Shown: one piece after another, positions 36,023-44,047 of the stretch
Position numbering within the stretch: position 1 is the stretch's first letter
Layout: every line of letters starts with the position of its first letter
From: an alpha proteobacterium L41A
GTDB lineage: Bacteria > Pseudomonadota > Alphaproteobacteria > Caulobacterales > Caulobacteraceae
Reading direction: 5' to 3'
DNA length: 64,000 bases
Assembly: GCA_000335735.1 (NCBI GenBank)
Contig: AMYY01000011.1
Span: 1-64,000, forward strand
Translations under genes and position numbers: made by a program
The notes under the pieces: generated by a model
What the model saw: the letters and a program-made list of their open reading frames with translations, nothing else
Told to the model about the DNA's origin: nothing
Databases searched by the model: none

Positions 36023-36388
36023 CTACTGCGTCGGCGACGCCCCGCCGGACAGGCCCTGCATGATCATGCGGTTGATGTCGATCAGGTCCTGGAAGCTCTC
36101 CTCGCCTCGCATGATCGCCGAGGAATGGCGATTGACGAACAGGCTCAGCGAAATGATCTGCGCCCGCATCGGAGCGCCCAAGGCGTTGCCCGGATCGCTG
36201 CACTCGCCGGCCAGCGTCGACCAGAGGCGCCGGTTCCAGTCCAGCGCATCGATCCTTGTAGCGATGTCGGATTCGTCGACGGTCGAAGCGTGAACCAGAG
36301 CGCGCGTGACCTGACCGAACAGACGGTACTCCAGGTCGCGCGGGCTCTCAGCCCTCGCTGTCGCTGCTGTGTAGGCCTGAAGCGACAT
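36023..36388 (-). CDS. flaF: Flagellin biosynthesis regulator FlaF
   Basis: 121 aa. FlaF is required for flagellin synthesis or export in Caulobacter and works with FlbT. Landmarks are [20 protein letters not shown] at the start, [20 protein letters not shown] near 53-72 and [20 protein letters not shown] near 82-101. It overlaps the end of flbT by 41 bp, so the pair are translationally coupled. The short ORF with strong ribosome-binding site begins 100 bp downstream on the same strand. Confidence 0.92.
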   Translation of the reverse strand: MSLQAYTAATARAESPRDLEYRLFGQVTRALVHASTVDESDIATRIDALDWNRRLWSTLAGECSDPGNALGAPMRAQIISLSLFVNRHSSAIMRGEESFQDLIDINRMIMQGLSGGASPTQ

Positions 36389-36770
36389 TCAGCACTCTCT
36401 CTTCATACTCGACAATCTTACGCGCCGACATCAGGGCCTTGTAGTATTCGCGCGCCAGCACATGACGCGAGGCCGCGACACATTCGGCCAGAATCTCGGG
36501 ATTCTGCGTGGCGCCCATGAATTCCGTGATCCGCAGAGCCAGTTCGTCGAAGAACTTCGACGCCGAACTCTCGTCCAGATACATCATCATGATCGGGAAA
36601 TAGATGCGACGTGCGGGCGTGGTGACGTCCTCGGCCTGCATGATGTCCTTCTCGCGCAGGACGCTGGCGCGGTTTTGAAGGATCAGTACGCCGCGACGAT
36701 CGCCATTCTGGACCACGGCGCCATTCAGAACGAACTTCTCGCCGGGTTTCAGCGACAGCTTCAAGGCCAT
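36348..36770 (-). CDS. flbT: Flagellar biosynthesis repressor FlbT
   Basis: 140 aa RNA-binding regulator that destabilises flagellin mRNA when basal body assembly is incomplete (Caulobacter). The N terminus [20 protein letters not shown] and [20 protein letters not shown] are typical, followed by the helical C-terminal domain ([20 protein letters not shown]). Upstream on the minus strand is ATGGTTAACTG at about 36848-36853, which resembles a CtrA half-site (TTAA). flaF follows, overlapping by 41 bp. Confidence 0.93.
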   Translation of the reverse strand: MALKLSLKPGEKFVLNGAVVQNGDRRGVLILQNRASVLREKDIMQAEDVTTPARRIYFPIMMMYLDESSASKFFDELALRITEFMGATQNPEILAECVAASRHVLAREYYKALMSARKIVEYEERVLNVASGLHSSDSEG

Positions 36771-36926
36771 TGAGGACCGTACTCCAGTCGTGGTCGAGCC
36801 GGTCGCGCACGACAGCTCTGAGTGAATCAGACTCTACCCCGGCATCAGTTAACCATCCCTTGTGAGAACGATCCGCTGGAACGCGTATCGTCGCCGCTGC
36901 GTTGGCTTGTCGAAGAGGAGACGACC

Positions 36927-37370
36927 ATGCCGGACAACGACTATCAGGGCGATCAGGAACAGTCTGAGACATTCGACGAAACCCATCTGGACGACGAGGG
37001 CGACGGCGAATTTCTGCTGGATGAAGCCGACCAGGTGCTGGACGTGACCCAGGCCGATGGCGACGCCGACGAAGAGGATTTCGACGAAGACGCCGAGATC
37101 GATCTCGATGACCAGTTGGCCCTCGACGGCATCGAACGCGAAGCCGACGCTCTGCTGGGCGTCGATGGCGAAAACCGCGATCAGATCGACGCCGAAGGCG
37201 GGCCTGCGTCAGCGCCGGATGAAGTCGAGCTCGTCTACTCGGGCCTGATGGAAAACGAACGCGGCGCACAGGCCAGCGCCGCCCATTGGGAGGCCAAACG
37301 GCTCTCCGATGACGACATCACCGACCTGGGATACGGCCCGGACGGCGATCAAGACGCTCCGGCGCAATAA
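36927..37370 (+). CDS. Very acidic hypothetical protein
   Basis: 147 aa from the ATG at 36927 (GAGGAGACG upstream decides this start; the longer frame is rejected). Nearly 40 percent Asp/Glu in the first two thirds: DETHLDDEGDGEFLLDEADQ, then DADEEDFDEDAEIDLDDQLA. The C-terminal part, DEVELVYSGLMENERGAQAS and LSDDDITDLGYGPDGDQ, looks better folded. No known domain. It lies 12 bp before a 64-aa acidic/basic small protein gene and probably forms an operon with it. Possible Ca2+ or polycation binding is only a composition-based guess. Confidence 0.75.
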   Translation: MPDNDYQGDQEQSETFDETHLDDEGDGEFLLDEADQVLDVTQADGDADEEDFDEDAEIDLDDQLALDGIEREADALLGVDGENRDQIDAEGGPASAPDEVELVYSGLMENERGAQASAAHWEAKRLSDDDITDLGYGPDGDQDAPAQ

Positions 37371-37382
37371 GGAGAGAATGAC

Positions 37383-37577
37383 ATGACCGACGACAAAGCC
37401 CGTCACGACGCGTCGCCCGACGCCCCGCACGCCAAGCGCACGACCTCGCAGGACGGCGTGCCGGACCAGCTCGACAAGATCGACAAGTCGGATAGCCGCC
37501 AGGAGGCGCTGGTCGATGAAGGCCTGGAAGAGACCTTCCCCGCCAGCGATCCGGTCTCGGCGAAGCGCATCACCTGA
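37383..37577 (+). CDS. Small protein with EETFPASDP motif
   Basis: 64 aa, hydrophilic. The C-terminal half, LVDEGLEETFPASDPVSAKR, carries a motif I know from many short alphaproteobacterial proteins of unknown function. AAGGAGAG is 5 nt upstream of the ATG. The second gene of a pair with the acidic protein; an intrinsic terminator follows 28 nt after the stop. Confidence 0.8.
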   Translation: MTDDKARHDASPDAPHAKRTTSQDGVPDQLDKIDKSDSRQEALVDEGLEETFPASDPVSAKRIT

Positions 37578-37605
37578 TCGCTGTTCACGACGCAAGTGAT
37601 CCGCT

Positions 37606-37638
37606 AACCCACTTCGTGGAAACACGGAGTGGGTTTTT
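37606..37638 (+). terminator. Intrinsic terminator abutting the next start codon
   Basis: AACCCACT/AGTGGGTT outer stem, CGTG/CACG inner stem with one G-T pair between, GAAA tetraloop, then TTTTT ending 2 nt before the ATG at 37641. It ends the 36927-37577 transcript and also contains the only GGAG available as ribosome-binding site for the AAA ATPase gene. Confidence 0.88.
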
Positions 37639-37640
37639 CT

Positions 37641-38501
37641 ATGAGCCGTTTCGAAGGCACGGACCGTTATATCGCGACGAGCGACCTCAAGGTCGCGGTG
37701 AACGCCGCGGTCGCACTGGAGCGTCCCCTGCTGATCAAGGGCGAGCCCGGCACAGGCAAGACGGTCCTGGCCTATGAGATCGCCAAGGCTTTCGACGCGC
37801 CGCTGATCACCTGGCACGTCAAATCCACGACCAAGGCCCACAACGGCTTGTATGAGTATGACGCCGTCAGCCGGCTGCGCGACAGCCAGTTGGGCGAGGA
37901 ACGCGTCCATGACGTCCGCAACTATCTGAAAAAAGGCAAGCTGTGGGAGGCTTTCACCGCCCCTGCTCGCCCCGTCCTGCTGATCGACGAGATCGACAAG
38001 GCGGACATCGAGTTCCCCAACGACCTGCTGCAGGAACTCGATCGGATGGAGTTCTACGTCCAGGAAACAGACGAGACGATCCGCGCCGAAGTGCGCCCCA
38101 TCGTCATCATCACCTCCAACAATGAAAAAGAGCTGCCCGACGCCTTCCTGCGCCGCTGTTTCTTCCACTTCATTCGCTTCCCCGACGCCGAGACACTGTC
38201 GGCCATCGTCGATGTCCACTTCCCCGGCATCAAGCCGCGCCTGGTTTCCGAGGCGCTGAAGACCTTCTACGAAATCCGCGACACGCCGGGCCTGAAGAAG
38301 AAGCCGTCCACCTCGGAGCTTCTGGATTGGCTGAAGCTGCTGCTGGTCGAGGATATCGATGCCGAGACCCTGCGTGAGAAGACACCGAACAAGCTGATCC
38401 CGCCGCTGCACGGCGCGCTGCTGAAGAACGAGCAGGACGTGCATCTGTTCGAACGTCTGGCGTTCCTGAATCGACGCGAAGGCTCGCGCCCCGGCGGCTG
38501 A
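37641..38501 (+). CDS. MoxR/CoxD-like AAA+ ATPase
   Basis: 286 aa. Walker A GEPGTGKTVLAYEIAKAF (about 33-50), Walker B VLLIDEIDKADIEFPNDLL near 113-131, sensor 1 VIITSNNEKELPDAFLRRC near 154-172. MoxR ATPases usually act with a vWA protein as a metal- or cofactor-insertion chaperone; here no vWA gene follows, only a lipoprotein gene. The ATG at 37641 lies directly after a terminator; an in-frame GTG 12 nt upstream is inside the terminator stem and is less likely. Confidence 0.88.
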   Translation: MSRFEGTDRYIATSDLKVAVNAAVALERPLLIKGEPGTGKTVLAYEIAKAFDAPLITWHVKSTTKAHNGLYEYDAVSRLRDSQLGEERVHDVRNYLKKGKLWEAFTAPARPVLLIDEIDKADIEFPNDLLQELDRMEFYVQETDETIRAEVRPIVIITSNNEKELPDAFLRRCFFHFIRFPDAETLSAIVDVHFPGIKPRLVSEALKTFYEIRDTPGLKKKPSTSELLDWLKLLLVEDIDAETLREKTPNKLIPPLHGALLKNEQDVHLFERLAFLNRREGSRPGG

Positions 38502-38574
38502 CCCGGTGATTACCGCGATTTCACTGGATCACGCGGCCGCAGCGGGCAGAATGGAGGCCAAGAGAGGTTCGACT

Positions 38575-39375
38575 ATGCGTCATATCCTGCTTTATCTAGC
38601 CCTCAGCGCCAGCCTTGCCGCCTGCGACGGCGACAACTCGGTCCGCATCACCACCACCTCCTCCAGCGACGATCAGGGCGCGGGCGTGTTGAAGGTGATC
38701 GACGCCCTGCAATGCCCCGACAATCTCGGCGTCCTGACGCGAAAGGGCCTGGCGGCGGCGGGCGGCGCGAACTGCGTCTATGGCGGCCCCAAGGGCGCCG
38801 ACGTCGTGCTGCATCTGGTCAAGCTGGACGGGCGCTCAGTCGATGATGTGCTGCGGGATTTCGAGGCGCGCGCCAGCGCCGATCTGCCCCATACGGTCGC
38901 GCGCCTTGCCCCCGGGGCCGGAGATGCGCCGCCGCCGCCATCGATCGAGGCAGGCGATACGACTTCCGTGCAGGCGCCTGGGGTCGACATCAAGACGCGC
39001 GGCGAAGACGCCTCGGTCCGCCTGCCCGGCCTGAAGATCGAGACCCAGGGCGATAACGCCAGCGTCCGCATCGGCGGCATCAACATCCGGTCCAAGGACG
39101 GACAAAACGTCCGCACCGAAACCTCGACGGTCAGCGTGGACGCCAACGACAACTCCACGCGCGTGCGCACCCGAGCGCCGGGCGCGGCGACGCGCATGAC
39201 CTATATCCTGGCTGACGACCAGCCCGGCGATGCGGGTTGGCGCCAGGTCGGCTTCGAAGCGCGCGGGCCCAGCGGCGGCCCGATCGTGATCGCCGTGGTC
39301 AGGTCCAAGGATCGCCGAAACGACGGCATTTTCGACGACGCCAAGGAACTGGTCACACTGAACGTCGGACGCTGA
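38575..39375 (+). CDS. Hypothetical lipoprotein with strand repeats
   Basis: 266 aa from the ATG at 38575 (GAGAGG 8 nt upstream). The lipobox is LAAC with Cys at 17 (LLYLALSASLAACDG). The middle carries imperfect repeats of about 20 residues: GVDIKTRGEDASVRLPG, LKIETQGDNASVRIGG, INIRSKDGQNVRTETS, which look like a small beta-solenoid. The C-terminal part (WRQVGFEARGPSGGPIVIAV) is a separate domain. No family assigned. It follows the AAA ATPase gene by 73 bp on the same strand. Confidence 0.75.
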   Translation: MRHILLYLALSASLAACDGDNSVRITTTSSSDDQGAGVLKVIDALQCPDNLGVLTRKGLAAAGGANCVYGGPKGADVVLHLVKLDGRSVDDVLRDFEARASADLPHTVARLAPGAGDAPPPPSIEAGDTTSVQAPGVDIKTRGEDASVRLPGLKIETQGDNASVRIGGINIRSKDGQNVRTETSTVSVDANDNSTRVRTRAPGAATRMTYILADDQPGDAGWRQVGFEARGPSGGPIVIAVVRSKDRRNDGIFDDAKELVTLNVGR

Positions 39376-39469
39376 CGCGGCGATTTCCTGCGCCGTCTGG
39401 CCCCTCCCGCTTGATCCCGGCGTATCTTTGCGTCACCTGACCAGCCGACAAGCGATCAGGACACGCGAT

Positions 39470-40111
39470 TTGGCCGAGCGCCCTACCAAGAAGAACGCCC
39501 CCCGCGCCTGGCAGCGCATGCTGTCCGGTCGTCGCCTGGATCTGCTGGACCCGTCGCCGTTCGACATCGAGATCGAGGACATCGCCCACGGCCTGGCGCG
39601 CGTCGCCCGATGGAACGGTCAGACCATCGGCGAACACGCGTTTTCGGTCGCCCAGCACTCCTGCGTAGTTGAAGAGATCGCCGCCCACATCAAGCCCGGC
39701 CTGGATCCGAAATGGCGACTGGCCGCGCTGCTGCATGACGCCTCGGAATACGTCATCGGCGACATGATCTCGCCATTCAAGGCGGCGCTCGGGGCCGGTT
39801 ACAAGGACTTCGAGGCCAAGCTGGAAGCCGCGATCCACCTGCGCTACGGCCTGCCGCCCAAGACGCCGCAAACGATCAAGACCCTGATCAAAAAGGCCGA
39901 TAAGGCTTGCGCCTTCTTCGAGGCGACGCAGCTGGCGGGTTTCACCGAAAAGGAATCGCTGGGCTTCTTCGGCAGTCCGCCCGAGGGCTACAGCCTGACG
40001 ATCGAACCTCAACCCGCGCCGGTCGCCCAGGCCCGCTATCTGGAACGCTACCGCGTCCTGGCGGGAGCCGTCGGTCTGATCCCCGCCGACGACGCCTGGC
40101 ATACGGAATAA
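39470..40111 (+). CDS. HD-domain hydrolase (YfbR-like 5'-deoxynucleotidase)
   Basis: 213 aa if started at the TTG at 39470, which has AGGA 8 nt upstream; a TTG at 39428 would add 14 residues and no ATG is available near the N terminus. HD metal ligands are seen in TIGEHAFSVAQHSCVVEEIA, LAALLHDASEYVIGDMISPF and KKADKACAFFEA. Related enzymes dephosphorylate deoxynucleoside 5'-monophosphates. It lies 4 bp upstream of the NadQ-type regulator gene, suggesting a nucleotide or NAD-related operon. Confidence 0.8.
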   Translation: MAERPTKKNAPRAWQRMLSGRRLDLLDPSPFDIEIEDIAHGLARVARWNGQTIGEHAFSVAQHSCVVEEIAAHIKPGLDPKWRLAALLHDASEYVIGDMISPFKAALGAGYKDFEAKLEAAIHLRYGLPPKTPQTIKTLIKKADKACAFFEATQLAGFTEKESLGFFGSPPEGYSLTIEPQPAPVAQARYLERYRVLAGAVGLIPADDAWHTE

Positions 40112-40115
40112 AGCG

Positions 40116-41048
40116 ATGACCCAGGGGGCGGAGGATGGCGTTCGCATCGGTCTGTCGGCGGTCGTGATGACCTTGAGAGACCGACAGGCCGTCGTCCTGA
40201 CGACCCCGACCGAGGACGGTTCACGCGCCCTGCCCTTCGGGCCGTTCGATCCCGTGCGCGACCGCACCTTCGAGCGCGCACTGCGGGATTTCGTGACCGC
40301 CCAGACTGGGTTTCGGCTCGGCTTCGTCGAACAGCTCTACACCTTCGGCGACGCGGGCCGCGCCTCGCCGCGCGCGACGCCCGGCCCCGGCCGGCACAGA
40401 GAGGTCTCCGTCGGCTATCTGGCCCTGACGCCCGACGCCGCGGAAGGCCAAACCCACGACGCCCGCTGGGACGCCGTGTTCGAGTTCTTTCCCTGGGAAG
40501 ACCGGCGCGGCGGTCAGGACACTCAGATCACGAAAGGCCTGCACGCCTGGGCCGATGGCGACGAGCACCGCCTGGCCCGGGCCCGCGCCCTGTTCGCCCT
40601 GACGCCCGATCACCGCTGGAACGAGGAGCGGGTGCTGGAGCGCTATGAACTGCTCTACGAAGCGCGTCTGGTCGCCGAGGCGTGGCGCGACGCCGACCTG
40701 TCGCCCACGCAGCCCATGCCGGGCCGCATCATGTCCTCGGATCACCGGCGCATCCTGGCGACGGCGCTCGGCCGCCTGCGCAGCAAGCTGAAATATCGTC
40801 CGGTCCTGTTCGATCTGACCCCTGGCGTCTTCACCCTGTCCGAACTCCAGGCGGGCGCCGAGGCCGTCTCGGGCCTCAGCCTGCACAAGCAGAATTTCCG
40901 ACGCGGCGTGGAGCGGACAGGCCTGGTCGAACCCACCGGACAGTTGTCTTCCACCACGGGCGGCCGCCCTGCTGAACTGTTTCGATTCAAGGGCGTGGAC
41001 GACCAGACCGGCGCCGCGCCGGGCCTGTCTTTGCCCGCGCAAAGATAG
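40116..41048 (+). CDS. nadQ: NUDIX-like transcriptional regulator of NAD metabolism (NadQ type)
   Basis: 310 aa. The N-terminal half is a NUDIX fold (VRIGLSAVVMTLRDRQAVVL; ALPFGPFDPVRDRTFERALR; QLYTFGDAGRASPRATPG) without an intact catalytic NUDIX box. The C-terminal half is a winged helix (YRPVLFDLTPGVFTLSELQA; LHKQNFRRGVERTGLVEPTG). This matches NadQ regulators of alphaproteobacteria, which repress NAD biosynthesis genes and sense NAD metabolites. It is co-transcribed with the HD hydrolase gene. No NAD biosynthesis gene is in the window. Confidence 0.72.
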   Translation: MTQGAEDGVRIGLSAVVMTLRDRQAVVLTTPTEDGSRALPFGPFDPVRDRTFERALRDFVTAQTGFRLGFVEQLYTFGDAGRASPRATPGPGRHREVSVGYLALTPDAAEGQTHDARWDAVFEFFPWEDRRGGQDTQITKGLHAWADGDEHRLARARALFALTPDHRWNEERVLERYELLYEARLVAEAWRDADLSPTQPMPGRIMSSDHRRILATALGRLRSKLKYRPVLFDLTPGVFTLSELQAGAEAVSGLSLHKQNFRRGVERTGLVEPTGQLSSTTGGRPAELFRFKGVDDQTGAAPGLSLPAQR

Positions 41049-41072
41049 CGTCGGATTTCTTTCACAGACGGG

Positions 41073-41101
41073 TTGCGAAGCGCTGCGGCTCCGACTAGAG
41101 A
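41073..41101 (+). promoter_or_regulatory. Promoter of tRNA-Ser
   Basis: TTGCGA-N17-TAGAGA, with the -10 ending 34 nt before the tRNA 5' end. Same -10 hexamer and spacing as the tRNA-His promoter. Confidence 0.55.
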
Positions 41102-41135
41102 AGCCCCTCGCTCGACCAAGCGATATCGGCGCCGC

Positions 41136-41225
<90 letters not shown>

Positions 41226-41536
41226 TTCCGTCGGGAATAGCCTAAACTCAAAAGATCCAAGCCTCAGACGCTCGCTGATTCTGATCTTCTGGCATGCATA
41301 ATTGCTCAGCGCGCTGGCGTGGTCGCCGTGCTCTAAGGCAATCCCCTTCACCCGCTGACGGGGCCGCCGCTGATCGACAGGTTTTCTGAAATGGCGCCGT
41401 CAGTTGTGGCGACATTCACCCGTGCGCACGCCGCCCCGATGTTGAGGTCGAAGTGCACAACCGACGAAGGCTCTCGATCAGAACAACGCCACGCCCTCTT
41501 CCCCACGACACAAGAGCGAGAGCCATGGTGTCGGTG
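41226..41536. other. Gene-free stretch after tRNA-Ser
   Basis: 311 bp in which I see no supported gene, tRNA, or strong hairpin. A 36-codon frame on the minus strand starting near 41526 has no recognisable features. The right edge is the true end of the aspartic protease reading frame. Confidence 0.5.
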
Positions 41537-41646
41537 CTATTTCGGTATCCGAACCTGAAGCTCCGCCTTGGGAAAATCTAGGGCGAAGGCATCGAGGTTA
41601 TTCAACAGGTCCGATCCGAGGATCAGCTCTGGCGTTTGCCCCCCCC
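41537..41646 (-). other. Out-of-frame 3' tail of the aspartic protease gene
   Basis: After the C8 tract the shifted frame reads QTPELILGSDLLNNLDAFAL then DFPKAELQVRIPK and stops at TAG 41537-41539. GSDLLNNLDAFALDFP is what a retropepsin-like domain normally has at its C terminus. The frame used upstream instead ends within 15 nt at TGA (41623-41625). One extra or two fewer G in the run restores the full protein. Confidence 0.8.
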
Positions 41647-42447
41647 GGCGTCAGGGGATTCGTCAGCAACGAAGATCAACGGCACGTTCTGGAAGTTGAC
41701 CGGCCCCAAACGGATGCGGTTCACAGTTCCCTCTAGGACCGCCGTCCCATGGTCGGTCGCACCGCGAATCTCGCCTGCTGGCGCAAGGCGCGAATCGGTC
41801 TGCGTCCAGCCGAGGGCCTTCAAGGCCCCTCCAGACGCCACGGAAACGGATGCGCCGGTATCGATCAGAGCGTTGAAGGTTACGCCGTCGATGTCGACCG
41901 GCACCTCAAGCAGGCCGCTGTCGTTGAGGCGGCCGGCGACAGAGACAAAGCCCGTCTTCGGGACGCCGGAGGGTTGGATCGACAGACGCTTTGCAGCGTT
42001 GTCGAAGACGACGCGATCCTGGGTGAAAACCTCCATGCCGACGATGCCGCGCGCCTCGGTGGCCGTCGCGTTCGGCATGGCGATCATGCCGACGGCCGTA
42101 CTATCAAACAGGGCTGTCTTGAAACGATCGACGCCATAAAGCGCAGCCTGCTGCTGGCCAGCAACCCCGCCGACACCCATCTCCCCAATCGCCGGCAACC
42201 CCAGTTCGTCGACCAGCGCCGGCGTCAGAAGGCTGGTCTGCGCGGCGGTATCGACGACCATACGGAAGGGTCCCTTCCCGTTGATCTCAGCCTCGATCGT
42301 CGGTCGGCCACGGCTGTCGCGGGTCAGGGCCGACTCCTTGGAAGCGAGCATGGGCGCCGCGGCTGTCGCGGCTTGATGCTGTGGCTGCTCAGTGGCGGGC
42401 TGGGGCGCGTTGATGGCCAGGCCGGCGATCAGGATCAGAGCGTGCAT
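41623..42447 (-). CDS. Bilobal retropepsin-like aspartic protease, frameshifted near the C terminus
   Basis: 274 aa with an N-terminal signal (ALILIAGLAINAPQPA). Two related lobes each carry one catalytic triplet: FRMVVDTAAQTSLLTPALVD near 61-80 (DTA) and FNALIDTGASVSVASGG near 191-207 (DTG), as in single-chain pepsin-like or gag-asp_proteas families. The reading frame leaves the family pattern at a run of eight G (41639-41646) and stops early; the missing C terminus is present in another frame down to 41537. So the gene is disrupted, phase-variable, or misread in the assembly. It lies 91 bp downstream of the histidine kinase gene on the same strand. Confidence 0.75.
   Translation of the reverse strand: MHALILIAGLAINAPQPATEQPQHQAATAAAPMLASKESALTRDSRGRPTIEAEINGKGPFRMVVDTAAQTSLLTPALVDELGLPAIGEMGVGGVAGQQQAALYGVDRFKTALFDSTAVGMIAMPNATATEARGIVGMEVFTQDRVVFDNAAKRLSIQPSGVPKTGFVSVAGRLNDSGLLEVPVDIDGVTFNALIDTGASVSVASGGALKALGWTQTDSRLAPAGEIRGATDHGTAVLEGTVNRIRLGPVNFQNVPLIFVADESPDAGGGKRQS
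41639..41646. repeat. C8 homopolymer (G8 in the coding strand)
   Basis: Eight consecutive C at the exact point where the aspartic protease frame breaks. Such runs mutate by slippage and are also a common error site in sequencing. Confidence 0.95.
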
Positions 42448-42538
42448 GTCAGTCTCCAGGACAGATCGCTCGATCTGTACTCAACCAAGCTGATCGGAAA
42501 CTGGCGCCGTCATTTCGCCAGACCTGGTCTGCCTGTCG

Positions 42539-43960
42539 CTATGGCCGCGAGGACGCGTCGGGATCAAAGCGCAGCGCCACTTCGGCGCCCCCGCCCGGCG
42601 CCTCTCCGATCTCCACCGCGCCCTCGTGCCGATCGACCACAGCTTTCACGATCGCAAGCCCCAGCCCATAACCGCTACGTCCCGTCGAAAAGCGGGTGAA
42701 CGGCTCGAACAGCGACTTCATTTGTTCGGCGGGAATACCGGGCCCCTGGTCGCGCACCCTGACCCAGCCATCCTTGTCCAGCCTCACCACGACGCGTTGT
42801 CCCTGAGCCGAAAACGACAGGGCGTTGTCGATCACGTTGCCGATCGCGGTCTCGACCAGGCCCGGATCGGCCCAGAGGGTGTAGCGCGTCACTTCGCGTT
42901 CGAAAACGAGATCGAGACCGCGACGGGCCGCGACGACTTCTCGCTCGCCAACCGCCCTCCCCGTCAGCGTGACCAGATCGGATTCCTTCAGCGGCTCCGG
43001 CGCCTCGCCGATCGTCATCAGCTTGAGCAACTGGTTGGCCAGGTCAGTCAGGCGGCGAACGTCGGAGATCAGCTTCTCCTTCAGCCGTCCGTCGTCCATG
43101 ATTTCGAGACGGGTGCGCAGCACCGTGAGAGGGGTGCGCATCTCGTGAGCGGCGGCCGACAGGAAGAAGCGCTGTCGACGCTGGGCCTCGTCGACGCGCA
43201 CGATCATCTGGTTGAGCGCCGATACAAGGGGCGCGACCTCCAGGGGGAGGCCTTTCTCCGGGAAGAGGTCGCTCAGATTGTCGGGATCGAGATCGCGCGC
43301 CATGGCGGCGACCCTGCGAATGCGTAGAACGTTCGCCAGGAGGATGATTGCGAAAACGACGAACGCCGCCCCGACGGTGAAGAGGAAGATGCCCCCGTAA
43401 CTCCAGATGAATTTGCTGTAGAGCCGAACCGATCCGCTGGCCGCCGTGGTCGTCGCATGTTCGATCCCAGCGTACTCGTAGTAGCTCGCCTGACCTCCAC
43501 ATTCCGAATAGGCGAGAAAGCTGCGTCCCGGTCCGCCAGGGTCGTCGTTCGTGCTGGTCAGGCACAGGCCTGAATAGGCCTTCGTCAAATCCTGCTTTTG
43601 CAGCCTGTCGAACGCTAGGCTGATGAAGAAGGGCGTCCCTTCACCCGAGCGAAACTCACGCCCACGGACCTTTATGAAATACCGAAACTGCGGATTGTGC
43701 GCCTTGATGTCGCGCAAGACAGGATCGGCGGCGAGGTCGCCGCCTGCGCCCGGGCGCTCGCGTTCGGCGAAGGCGAACCGGCTGAGGACCTGAGAGGCGT
43801 TAGATGCCGTGATCTGCACGGGATCTGCGACGCCGGAGGGTTCGACGGACAGCAGGGGGCGCAGCGTGAAGAAGTAGACGCCAAACCCCACGAATAGAAT
43901 GGTGATGAGCGCCAGTTGCCCGAACATGGACCGGTGCAGACTTCGTAACGCCAGACCCAA
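42539..43960 (-). CDS. Sensor histidine kinase
   Basis: 473 aa. Membrane helix 1 (FGQLALITILFVGFGVYFF, about 13-31), a periplasmic sensor of about 155 residues with two Cys (SGLCLTSTNDD, AYSECGGQASYYEY), helix 2 (GGIFLFTVGAAFVVFAIILL, near 189), HAMP, HisKA with H-box SAAAHEMRTPLTVLRTRLEI, then ATPase boxes N (IGNVIDNALSFSA), G1 (VRDQGPGIP) and G2 (GYGLGLAIVKAVV). No response regulator is adjacent; the OmpR-type regulator at 60312-60986, beyond the envelope operon, is the candidate partner. It follows the giant repeat protein by 87 bp. Confidence 0.92.
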   Translation of the reverse strand: MGLALRSLHRSMFGQLALITILFVGFGVYFFTLRPLLSVEPSGVADPVQITASNASQVLSRFAFAERERPGAGGDLAADPVLRDIKAHNPQFRYFIKVRGREFRSGEGTPFFISLAFDRLQKQDLTKAYSGLCLTSTNDDPGGPGRSFLAYSECGGQASYYEYAGIEHATTTAASGSVRLYSKFIWSYGGIFLFTVGAAFVVFAIILLANVLRIRRVAAMARDLDPDNLSDLFPEKGLPLEVAPLVSALNQMIVRVDEAQRRQRFFLSAAAHEMRTPLTVLRTRLEIMDDGRLKEKLISDVRRLTDLANQLLKLMTIGEAPEPLKESDLVTLTGRAVGEREVVAARRGLDLVFEREVTRYTLWADPGLVETAIGNVIDNALSFSAQGQRVVVRLDKDGWVRVRDQGPGIPAEQMKSLFEPFTRFSTGRSGYGLGLAIVKAVVDRHEGAVEIGEAPGGGAEVALRFDPDASSRP

Positions 43961-44047
43961 CCCGTCCTCCTCGCCCTTGAGCGCTCATGCCTCATCCTAG
44001 CCGATGCCCGCGAGGGTCAAAACAGCACGCTTACAGGGGCGTGGGCC

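Noticed and set aside
41490-41526. Short minus-strand frame after the aspartic protease, starting ATG near 41526
   Set aside because: 36 codons of low-information sequence with no ribosome-binding site and no recognisable residues pattern.
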